Both the position numbers and the translations under genes were made by a program. Positions 10,058 to 15,959 of a stretch of 15,959 nt of DNA are shown piece after piece (positions within the stretch are counted from its first letter, which is position 1; each line of letters opens with the position of its first letter). The stretch covers positions 1-15,959 of the forward strand of contig CAJUPQ010000080.1 in assembly GCA_910588505.1 (NCBI GenBank), read 5' to 3'. The stretch is from an uncultured Hungatella sp. (GTDB lineage: Bacteria; Bacillota; Clostridia; Lachnospirales; Lachnospiraceae). The notes beneath the pieces were generated by a model that did not search any database, was not told the origin of the DNA, and worked only from the letters and a program-made list of their open reading frames with translations.

Positions 10058-10095
10058 TTTGGCATCCCCCGCCGATCTGCCAGGGGATGTCCAAA
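10058..10095 (-). promoter_or_regulatory. Strong intercistronic hairpin between first and second operon genes
   Basis: On the minus strand, TTTGGACATCCCC pairs with GGGGATGCCAAA across a loop of about 12 nt, with one mismatch. It begins 3 nt after the TAG of the first gene, inside the 78-bp gap before the second. The downstream bases are A-rich (AGAACACATAAAA), not a T-run, so it is not a standard Rho-independent terminator. A role in mRNA 3'-end protection, processing or setting the ratio of the two proteins is an inference. Confidence 0.6.
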
Positions 10096-10098
10096 TGT

Positions 10099-12198
10099 CT
10101 ATCGCTGTCTCACCGCAAACGCAGGCCTGACTCCCACAGTGCTTGTGGCGTCAAGCTCCTCATCCCCGTTGTCCGTCCCGGGTTTTATATTCTGGGAACG
10201 GATATTTTTTCGGATCAGATCTACCACATAGACCTTGTCCCCCTCTTTTCCCGCAGACGGGTTCCGCAGCCAGTAGCCTTGACAAAATGTGTCTAACTGG
10301 CTTTCCGGGTTTTCCTCTTTTGCCCCGTCAAAGGTCCAAAGACAGGAGGCGTACTTAACAGCTTCGTCCACAGACAGAATAAACAGGCGGTCTGTCATAG
10401 TCTGGCTTCCTATGTAGGATGCTTTCAGTCCCTGTCCTGATATTGCCGCCGCCTTTCCTCCGCCTTCCTTTGTACCGCCCTCGTAGGCAAAGCTTACGCC
10501 TGTTGGGATCTCCTGGGCATCCTCAAAATCTGCCTCTGCATGTTTCAGCCAGGTCCGGATATTGGAATATTTATAGCTGTCGGAATCTCCAAAGGACACC
10601 ACAGGCCCCGGATAGAACTCGTATCCGTAGGCCCCGTCCTCCCTCTTTTCGTAGATATAGGAGGAACCTGTGTCAGCGGGGATCACGGTCTCGCACAGAA
10701 ACAGCGCCTTCTGTCTGCACCGGTCCGTCTCATCCCCATAGTTCTGATCAATGCACCGGAAACGGTACGGTTTTCCGTCTAATTCCCGCTGCTGCACATC
10801 TCCGATGTTCCAGTGCTCCTTCTCACCCGGGGACCATACATGCTCTTTTGGGGAAACCGTCTGCTCCCTGCGCAGCTGAAATCTGGATAGCACATACACA
10901 TCCTGTCCAACTGTCACCTGGCCCTCCACGGTGTTGGAATACTCCATAGCATCACCGTAGATTTTTGTAAGCACGCTTCCTTCCGGCACATAATTCCTTC
11001 CGATCACGTAAAACGTACCACTCTCTCCCGGCTCTATCCTGGCGGCTGCGGACTTTAACCTTTTATCGCAGCTGTTTTTGTCCTGCGCAAAAAAACGGGA
11101 GTCCAAAAATCCTTCCTGGGTGCCTCCCAAAAAAGAGCTTTCCTGCTTCTTAGCAAGGTCCATCCATGCCTTAAGATGTTCTTTTTCCTCCTTCCACGGA
11201 TCTGCCTCCTGGGCAGTTGTCCCGATTTCCTCATATTCTACATAGATAATCCTGTCCTGGGGTCCTGTGACCGCAATTACATAGGGGGATTTCTGTAAAG
11301 ATTTCCAGATGCGGTTGTCGCCATCTATGATTTTTGTTTGAAAATAGATCGTAAGATCAGCGCCATCCTCACTGATCCCGCTTTTGGGAGGCGCTAATTG
11401 TGATTGATGAGTAGTTAGATCTGTAAAATGTATCTTCCAATGTACTTGGTTGATCTGGCCATGACCCGGCCTGCCTTTGTTTGACGGATCGTCCCTGCTG
11501 TCAGGATCCTCTTCGCTGCCGGATTCCTCCTTTCTGTCTACGGCATTGTCCGATTCTTCGCCTTTCTTTTCCACACCTACGTTAACCGGACTTAACATGG
11601 TCTGACTGTTTCCCTCTGCTTTGCCGCCTCCGCTTTCGGTTACAAAACTCCTGGCCTGATTAATACTGCTCCCACTGCTTTTGCTGCCGCTTCCCGAGAT
11701 GCCGCCCTGACTGCCTCCATGTCCTGCCTTGGTAATGATCCCCTTCCCTGGTCTGTAGACCGGAGAACCGTCCGCTTTTATCCAGGCTCCGCTTTTGTTC
11801 ACCTGATAGCCGTCCGTGGTCTGTTCTCCCGCGTACATTGCCCCCAGAGGGTGTGTTTTCGCGGTCTTTTCTGACAGATAATAGCAGTATCCGTCAATCC
11901 ACTGCCAGCCTGTCATCATCCTGCCCTTTGTCCCATCTGATATGGGATTTAAAAAGTACCACCTGCCATCTGGATCCATGTGCCAGCCTGTCTTCATATA
12001 ACCATTTTGGTCAAACCAGTACCACTGGCCATCTACCTGATACCAGGATGACCGTACTGTCTCCCTGGTATCAGGCGGCGTATACTGCCACTGACCGCCA
12101 TGGGCCTGCCAAGCTCCGTAGGAAGTAAAAACTCCCTGAAAGGCCATCTCTGCGGCACAAAAGCAGATTGCCGCCTTTTTGCGTAACGTTTTCTTCAT
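10099..12198 (-). CDS. Secreted protein with N-terminal wall-binding repeats and C-terminal DUF6273-like domain
   Basis: This is a 699-residue protein, first gene of the surface operon. ATG at 12198 is chosen because AGGAGGA precedes it by 2 nt and it opens a signal peptide (MKKTLRKK, hydrophobic 9-25, cleavage near SYGA). An in-frame ATG at 12261 would put 21 residues ahead of that signal and has no such site. Residues 33-150 are choline-binding-like repeats: WYQVDGQWYWFDQNGYMKTGW, then LNPISDGTKGRMMTGWQW, then a TTDGYQVN.GAW unit. Residues 155-245 are a Gly/Ser then acidic, probably disordered linker. Residues 250-450 show no recognised motif, though FYVIGRNYVPEGSVL looks like a beta domain. 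Residues about 470-699 match the DUF6273 pattern: a FPGPVVSFG-like block, FILSVDEA, GYWLRNPS and the closing VGVRPAFAV. DUF6273 has no assigned function; a lectin-like fold is often suggested. It is predicted to sit on the cell wall by its N-terminus and expose the C-terminal domain. Partnership with the next two products is inferred from the operon. Confidence 0.88.
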   Translation of the reverse strand: MKKTLRKKAAICFCAAEMAFQGVFTSYGAWQAHGGQWQYTPPDTRETVRSSWYQVDGQWYWFDQNGYMKTGWHMDPDGRWYFLNPISDGTKGRMMTGWQWIDGYCYYLSEKTAKTHPLGAMYAGEQTTDGYQVNKSGAWIKADGSPVYRPGKGIITKAGHGGSQGGISGSGSKSSGSSINQARSFVTESGGGKAEGNSQTMLSPVNVGVEKKGEESDNAVDRKEESGSEEDPDSRDDPSNKGRPGHGQINQVHWKIHFTDLTTHQSQLAPPKSGISEDGADLTIYFQTKIIDGDNRIWKSLQKSPYVIAVTGPQDRIIYVEYEEIGTTAQEADPWKEEKEHLKAWMDLAKKQESSFLGGTQEGFLDSRFFAQDKNSCDKRLKSAAARIEPGESGTFYVIGRNYVPEGSVLTKIYGDAMEYSNTVEGQVTVGQDVYVLSRFQLRREQTVSPKEHVWSPGEKEHWNIGDVQQRELDGKPYRFRCIDQNYGDETDRCRQKALFLCETVIPADTGSSYIYEKREDGAYGYEFYPGPVVSFGDSDSYKYSNIRTWLKHAEADFEDAQEIPTGVSFAYEGGTKEGGGKAAAISGQGLKASYIGSQTMTDRLFILSVDEAVKYASCLWTFDGAKEENPESQLDTFCQGYWLRNPSAGKEGDKVYVVDLIRKNIRSQNIKPGTDNGDEELDATSTVGVRPAFAVRQR

Positions 12199-12305
12199 AG
12201 TCCTCCTTTTCTTTGGAAGTGTCGGAAATCGGTGATAAAAAAGATACACAAGAATTTCCAAACATACTTCTGTCGTGGGTTGTGCTTAAACTTAAGGAAA
12301 AACTC

Positions 12306-12320
12306 TGGCCGAATCGGCCA
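12306..12320 (-). promoter_or_regulatory. GC-rich palindrome plus T-run in operon leader (possible attenuator)
   Basis: The sequence TGGCCGAATCGGCCA (plus strand) is a perfect palindrome around its central base. On the minus strand it is followed at once by GAGTTTTTCC. A 5-6 bp GC stem then five T residues resembles a weak intrinsic terminator, lying about 60 nt into the predicted leader and about 110 nt before the start codon. It could attenuate the operon. I see no recognised riboswitch core around it. Confidence 0.4.
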
Positions 12321-12324
12321 TGTA

Positions 12325-12347
12325 TGACATGAATGTAACCCATGTCA
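12325..12347. promoter_or_regulatory. Inverted repeat TGACATG-N9-CATGTCA in operon leader
   Basis: Two perfect 7-bp arms are separated by 9 bp, lying about 40 bp downstream of the predicted -10 box of the surface operon. The spacing of the two halves, about 1.5 helical turns between centres, could suit a dimeric regulator or an RNA stem in the 5' leader. There is no evidence for which. Confidence 0.4.
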
Positions 12348-12385
12348 CAGACTTATCAGGAAAGAAATTCCCGAAATGCAGAAAT

Positions 12386-12414
12386 AGCATATCACAAAAT
12401 TGGGGGGATTGCAA
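12386..12414 (-). promoter_or_regulatory. Predicted promoter of the surface-protein operon
   Basis: On the minus strand TTGCAA (12409-12414) and TATGCT (12386-12391) are 17 bp apart, a good sigma-A-type pair. Transcription would start near 12379, giving a leader of about 180 nt. It lies between the short palindromic repeat and the first gene of the operon, and nothing better is seen in this 408-bp gap. Confidence 0.6.
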
Positions 12415-12449
12415 GAGGGGATTGCTATTTATTTTAACTTTCTGACTGT

Positions 12450-12602
12450 TCGCGGGATATCTGAATTTGCTGTATAATTAAGTGAGAAAAGGGCGGGGAT
12501 CGTCGTGGAGCCAGTCAGAGAAAGAGAGATGTCCCGTCTCTGTCTGGCATCACGACAACCCTCGCCCCCTTTGCTCACTCAATTATATATCAATTCAGCT
12601 CC
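12450..12602. repeat. Short copy of a palindromic repeat family
   Basis: This fills the gap between the end of mscS and the surface-operon promoter. The core runs from AGTGAG (12481) to CTCACT (12579). GCCAGTCAGAGA pairs with TCTCTGTCTGGC (11 of 12), and outside it GTCGTG with CACGAC, a GGGCGGGG-type block with CCTCGCCCCC, and AT-rich ends. The left flank TCGCGGG(A)TATCTGAATT recurs at the long copy (13621). As RNA, either strand folds into a stem of about 45 bp, so it may act as a two-way terminator for mscS. No protein is encoded. It could be a MITE-like remnant; no transposase is in the window. Confidence 0.75.
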
Positions 12603-12606
12603 CCTG

Positions 12607-13497
12607 TCACCTCTGATGCACATCCACCTGCTGATAAGGAATCTCGATCCCTTCCTCATCAAAGGACAGCTTAATCTTCTCTGTCAACTCCCACTTTACA
12701 CTCCAGTAATCTCCTGTGGCCACCCAGGCTCTGGCCCCCAAAACCACGCCGCTGTCCCCTAAGCTGTCCACAAAAACCAGGATTCCCTCCTCCTGCTTTA
12801 CCAGTTCATTGCCCGTACACAGCTGCTCCAGGATCTCCTTGGCTCTTTTCAGATCCGACTGATACCCGATTATCACCTTGATCTCCAGACGCCGTTTTTC
12901 CTGGGCTGTCACATTGGTCAAATTGCTATTGGAGAGAGAACCGTTGGGAAGCGTAATCTGCCGGTTATCCATGGTATGAAGGGTGGTGTAGACCAGGCCG
13001 ATGGCTGACACCGTTCCCTCTTCGGCTCCGCAGATGATATAATCCCCCACCTTAAATGGTTTCAGCATCAAAAGGGCCACTCCGCCTGCAAAATTGCCCA
13101 GCATATTCTGCAGCGACAAACTGAGGGCCAGGCCTGCCGATCCGATAAGGGCTATGATGGAGGCGGAACTGATCCCAAGCTTTTCCGCCGCAACAAAGAC
13201 CGCCAGCCCGCAGATACACGCGTACACCGCCGAAAGAAGAAACTTCCTTAAGGAAACTTCCATGTCCATACGGTCAAAGGTCTTGCCAAGCATCTTTCGC
13301 ACAATTCCCGCAATCTTAAATCCCACAGCCAGTATGATACACACAGCTAAAAGCCGGTATCCCAGCTTTATAAGGCCTGGTATCCAGCTTTTCATCGTCT
13401 CCAGTATCACATTAGGTTTTAACTGTGCCAGATCCTGCTGTACCTCCTGAACAATCTCCAAGGTTTCAGTTAGCGCCTCCGCCTCTCTCCATACCAT
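12607..13497 (-). CDS. mscS: Small-conductance mechanosensitive channel, MscS family
   Basis: This encodes a 296-residue membrane channel that opens under membrane tension and releases solutes during osmotic downshock. Length is close to E. coli MscS (286). Residues 41-66 form TM1 and 86-105 TM2. Residues 112-146 form the pore-lining TM3 with Gly/Ala-rich packing (GSAGLALSLSLQNMLGNFAGG). PFKVGDYI (147-154) starts the cytoplasmic beta domain, LPNGSLSNS (183-191) is the family block, and IEIPYQQ (284-290) matches the conserved C-terminus. Three overlapping ATGs lie at the 5' end; the chosen one is in frame, with AGGAG 9 nt upstream. It has its own promoter at 13547-13575 and is flanked on both sides by palindromic repeats, so it is probably a single-gene unit. 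The symbol is used at family level; it could equally be named as a YggB/YkuT-type homologue. Confidence 0.95.
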   Translation of the reverse strand: MVWREAEALTETLEIVQEVQQDLAQLKPNVILETMKSWIPGLIKLGYRLLAVCIILAVGFKIAGIVRKMLGKTFDRMDMEVSLRKFLLSAVYACICGLAVFVAAEKLGISSASIIALIGSAGLALSLSLQNMLGNFAGGVALLMLKPFKVGDYIICGAEEGTVSAIGLVYTTLHTMDNRQITLPNGSLSNSNLTNVTAQEKRRLEIKVIIGYQSDLKRAKEILEQLCTGNELVKQEEGILVFVDSLGDSGVVLGARAWVATGDYWSVKWELTEKIKLSFDEEGIEIPYQQVDVHQR

Positions 13498-13546
13498 ACC
13501 ATTTATCTCCTATTTTTTGCCATACCTATTTTATAAACTTATGTTC

Positions 13547-13575
13547 ATTATACTGTTTTTACAAGTGTAATTCAA
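13547..13575 (-). promoter_or_regulatory. Predicted mscS promoter
   Basis: On the minus strand, TTGAAT (13570-13575) and a perfect TATAAT (13547-13552) are separated by 17 bp. Transcription would start near 13540, about 43 nt before the mscS start codon. It sits outside the long palindromic repeat. The remaining bases to 13620 show nothing notable. Confidence 0.8.
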
Positions 13576-13620
13576 GACATAGGAAAAAGACAGGGAATAG
13601 CAGTGCTGGAAACATGTTGC

Positions 13621-14055
13621 TCGCGGGGTATCTGAATTGATATATTATTTAGTGAGTAAATCGGCGTTTGTCGTGAAGCCAGGCAGAGAAGGGAGGCTGT
13701 GTGCCGGGCGGGTGAATTTATGCCGTGGAGATGAGACTAGTACAGCGTTGCATTAATAACTGAGTAATAGTGCTTGATATCTGTGTCAGGTGTGCGTCTG
13801 CGAAGCGACGGTGTAGTGGACCCTACATCTAGCTTCGCAGACATGCTCCTGGCGTAGAGAGCGAGTACTATTGCTTAGGAATTAATGCAATGATGTACCA
13901 GGGAAACAGGAGGGCTGATACCCGACTGGCTCCCGCTTTAAGGGCTCATCGGAATGTTTGGCATATCTGAACCCGCCCGGCACACAGCCTCCCTTCCCTC
14001 CCTGGCTCCACGACAATCCTCGCCCCTTTGCTCACTAAACAATACAGCAAAAGCC
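13621..14055. repeat. Long copy of the palindromic repeat family; one giant hairpin
   Basis: This fills most of the 633-bp gap between glgB and mscS. The core runs from AGTGAG (13651) to CTCACT (14036). A perfect 26-bp inverted pair lies at 13688-13713 and 13971-13996. Further in, TTGCATTAAT (13748-13757) pairs with 13881-13890, GTCTGCGAAGC (13796-13806) with 13832-13842, and TGTAG (13812-13816) with CTACA (13823-13827) at the tip. All pairs are nested around one centre, so each strand can fold into a single long stem with bulges. The right arm has about 60 extra bases (about 13898-13960) with local GGGCT/AGCCC-type pairing. No open reading frame of note is inside. It could be a MITE-like element or a structured non-coding RNA; the sequence alone does not decide. 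Confidence 0.75.
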
Positions 14056-14061
14056 CATGAA

Positions 14062-14136
14062 CAGTAAACCGGAAACAAAGATCCCCGCACAGAAATCTTG
14101 TCCCCGGCATTCTGTTAACTTCCTTCCTGTTTACTG
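14062..14136 (-). terminator. Stem-loop at the glgB 3' end
   Basis: CAGTAAAC (14062-14069) pairs with GTTTACTG (14129-14136), which includes the glgB stop codon; pairing continues imperfectly inward. An inner pair, ACAGAA (14089-14094) with TTCTGT (14110-14115), sits in the loop. No clear T-run follows on the minus strand, so termination is a guess; it may only shape the mRNA end. Confidence 0.35.
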
Positions 14137-15959
14137 TGTTTTAACCGTTTTCTTCCCTTCTTTTCCTGCTTCCGCAGCAAGTTCTGCCTTAGCCGTCTTC
14201 TTTTCTGCCGCAACAGCCTCCGCCTTAGCCGTCTTCTTTTCTGCCGCAACAGCCTCCGCCTTAACCGTCTTCTTTTCTTCTGCCGCAACAGCCTCCGTCT
14301 TACCTGTCTTCTTCTCTTCTACCGCAGCCTCCGCCTTAACCGCCTTTTTCCTCTCTGCCGCAGCCTCCGCCTTATCAGCCGTCTTCCCGCTCTTCTTCGG
14401 CTCCGCGGCCTTAACCTCTTTCACCGGCGTACAGGTGAAGATCTGCACACCCAGAGGAGCCAGCTGAATCTTTATGGACTCGTCTCTGCCCCTGCACTCT
14501 TCTGCCTTGGAAGTCTTTACCCGGGGGTTCGTCACGCCGCATCCGCCATAGATCTCGCTCTCGCTGTTAAAGATCTCCTTATACTTGCCGTGGAAAGGTA
14601 CACCCACCTGATAATCATCATGCTGCACCGGGGCAAAGTTGCACACCACCAGAAGAGTCTCCTCCGGCTTTTTCGTCTTGCGGACAAACACAACGATATT
14701 GTCCTGGCTGCTGGCGCAGTCCATCCACTGGAACCCGTCCGGATCATAATCCAGCTCGTACAGCGCCGGATGCTCCCTGTAAAGGTGGTTCAGATCCTTC
14801 ACATACGCCTTTGTCTGCTTGTGGATATCATACTCAAGAAGATTCCACGGCAGACTCTCATTTTCATTCCACTCGGAGATCTGCCCCATCTCCTGGCCCA
14901 TAAACAGAAGCTTCTTGCCCGGATGGGTCATCATGAAGCCGTAGGCCGCCCTTAAGTTGGAGAACTTGGCCTCAAAAGTCTCTCCCGGCATCTTCCCGGC
15001 AATAGAGCCTTTCCCGTGGACCACCTCGTCGTGGGAGAATACCAGCACAAAATCCTCGCTGTAGGCGTACAGCATGCTAAAGGTCAGCCCGCCGTAATGG
15101 TGGCAGCGGAAATAGGGATCGCACTGCATATATCCCAGAAAATCATTCATCCAGCCCATGTTCCACTTATAATCAAAGCCCAGAGAGCCCTCTTTCACAT
15201 CCCCGGTGATCTGCGGCCATGCCGTGGACTCCTCGGCAATAAGCATAGCTCCTTTGGTCTGCTTCTTGAAAATGGAATTTAAGTGCTTTAAAAACTCCAC
15301 CGCCTCCAGGTTCTCATGGCCACCGTAAATATTGGCCACCCACTCGCCGGGATTCTTGCCGTAATCCAGATACAGCATGGAAGCCACCGCGTCCATGCGA
15401 ATCCCGTCGGCATGGAACTTCTTCGCCCAGTAGAGGGCATTGGCGATCAGGAAGTTGGACACCTGGGGCCTTCCATAATTGTAGATCAAAGTTCCCCAGT
15501 GGGGGTGGGCTCCCTGTCTCGGATCCCTGTGCTCGTACACGCAGGTGCCGTCAAAGCAGGCCAGCCCCGCCAGATCTCTGGGGAAATGAGCCGGCACCCA
15601 GTCAAGGATCACGCCGATGCCCTGTCCGTGGAGGTAGTCCACAAAATACTGGAAATCATCCGGCGTTCCGTAGCGGCTGGTAGGCGCGTAGTATCCAGTC
15701 ACCTGATACCCCCAGGAAGCGTCCAGAGGATGCTCCATCACAGGCAGAAGCTCCACATGGGTATATCCCATATCCTTTACGTACTCCGCCAGCTTTTCGG
15801 CGATCTCCCTGTAATTGTAGAACTCGCTGCCCACGATCTCCTTGCCGTCCTCGTCCACGGCAAAGGGCTTGCGAATCCAGGAGCCCAGATGCATCTCATA
15901 GATGGACATGGGTTGCTTTTTATTATCTGTCTTGTCCCGCTCCTTCATCCACACATCAT
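14131..15959 (-). CDS. glgB: 1,4-alpha-glucan branching enzyme, N-terminus outside window
   Basis: GlgB cuts alpha-1,4 glucan chains and rejoins them by alpha-1,6 bonds during glycogen synthesis in the cytoplasm. About 609 codons are present; the N-terminal CBM48 region and true start are beyond 15959. The GH13 core opens with SIYEMHLGSW, then ELLPVMEHP, GYYAPTSRYG and ILDWVPAHFP. The expected catalytic residues are visible: Asp in GIRMDAVASM (codon 15391-15393), Glu in AEEST (15232-15234) and Asp in SHDEVVHGK (near 15025-15035). LLFMGQE and a normal C-terminal beta domain ending at LGVQIFTCTP follow. The protein normally stops here, but this one continues for about 90 residues rich in Lys, Ala and Glu, built from EKKTAKAEAVAA-like units. 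No other glg gene is in view. The gene end overlaps a stem-loop. Identity is certain at family level; the role of the tail is unknown. Confidence 0.97.
   Translation of the reverse strand, partial: DVWMKERDKTDNKKQPMSIYEMHLGSWIRKPFAVDEDGKEIVGSEFYNYREIAEKLAEYVKDMGYTHVELLPVMEHPLDASWGYQVTGYYAPTSRYGTPDDFQYFVDYLHGQGIGVILDWVPAHFPRDLAGLACFDGTCVYEHRDPRQGAHPHWGTLIYNYGRPQVSNFLIANALYWAKKFHADGIRMDAVASMLYLDYGKNPGEWVANIYGGHENLEAVEFLKHLNSIFKKQTKGAMLIAEESTAWPQITGDVKEGSLGFDYKWNMGWMNDFLGYMQCDPYFRCHHYGGLTFSMLYAYSEDFVLVFSHDEVVHGKGSIAGKMPGETFEAKFSNLRAAYGFMMTHPGKKLLFMGQEMGQISEWNENESLPWNLLEYDIHKQTKAYVKDLNHLYREHPALYELDYDPDGFQWMDCASSQDNIVVFVRKTKKPEETLLVVCNFAPVQHDDYQVGVPFHGKYKEIFNSESEIYGGCGVTNPRVKTSKAEECRGRDESIKIQLAPLGVQIFTCTPVKEVKAAEPKKSGKTADKAEAAAERKKAVKAEAAVEEKKTGKTEAVAAEEKKTVKAEAVAAEKKTAKAEAVAAEKKTAKAELAAEAGKEGKKTVKTQ
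14173..14392 (-). repeat. 36-bp tandem repeats encoding the glgB tail
   Basis: Two exact 36-bp copies lie at 14186-14221 and 14222-14257, followed by diverged copies up to about 14390, some with one extra codon. Each unit encodes 12 residues of the type KAEAVAAEKKTA. Copy-to-copy differences are mostly whole codons or single bases, so the frame is kept. Such a tract is prone to gain or loss of units. Confidence 0.85.

Noticed and set aside
12199..12261. Upstream in-frame ATG extending the DUF6273-like protein by 21 residues
   Set aside because: It would bury the signal peptide behind a charged stretch. The ATG at 12198 has AGGAGGA close upstream and opens a normal signal peptide.
12199..12380. 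Cyclic-di-GMP riboswitch in the surface-operon leader
   Set aside because: I looked for the conserved GCAAACC and ACGCAAAGCC blocks of the class I aptamer and did not find them; class II features were not convincing either.
13650..14036. CRISPR array
   Set aside because: Repeated segments are inverted and nested around one centre, not direct repeats with regular spacers.
13621..14055. IS200/IS605-type or other insertion sequence
   Set aside because: No transposase frame is present in the element, and no target duplication is visible at its edges. It is kept as a repeat of unknown mobility.

Overview
The window looks like part of a chromosome from a gut-type Lachnospiraceae (Clostridium cluster XIVa) or close relative. 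The grounds are a moderate GC content, very large secreted proteins with SpaA-like, GLUG and choline-binding-like wall repeats, short S/T-P-S-(N/D)-A linkers typical of that family, and a Gram-positive set of promoters and Shine-Dalgarno sites. The species cannot be fixed from the sequence. All five genes lie on the minus strand, so transcription runs from high to low coordinates. I see no tRNA, rRNA, CRISPR array or transposase.

Right part (14131-15959): the 3' portion of glgB (glycogen branching enzyme), running in from beyond the window. It carries an unusual Lys/Ala/Glu-rich tail encoded by 36-bp tandem repeats. Middle (12607-13497): a complete MscS-type mechanosensitive channel gene with its own consensus-like promoter. 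The gaps on either side of it hold two members of one palindromic repeat family: a short copy (about 12450-12602) and a long copy (about 13621-14055) whose arms fold into a single hairpin of nearly 400 nt.

Left part (1-12198): a probable three-gene operon for secreted cell-surface proteins. A promoter at 12386-12414 and a leader of about 180 nt with two palindromes precede the first gene. That gene encodes a 699-residue protein with N-terminal wall-binding repeats and a C-terminal DUF6273-like domain. Next comes a 1269-residue protein with GLUG repeats, three related beta domains and C-terminal wall-binding repeats. Last is a giant thioester/SpaA-like adhesin, open for 2060 codons and unfinished at the window edge. 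The gaps are 78 and 28 bp, and the first holds a strong hairpin directly after the stop codon.

Working model (inference): the two proteins with wall-binding repeats attach non-covalently to the envelope, one by its N-terminus and one by its C-terminus. The giant protein is a covalently stabilised adhesin, possibly with a reactive Cys-Gln thioester at its tip. The most unusual items are the palindromic repeat family around mscS and the architecture of the giant protein, whose SpaA-like domains appear to carry long insertions.
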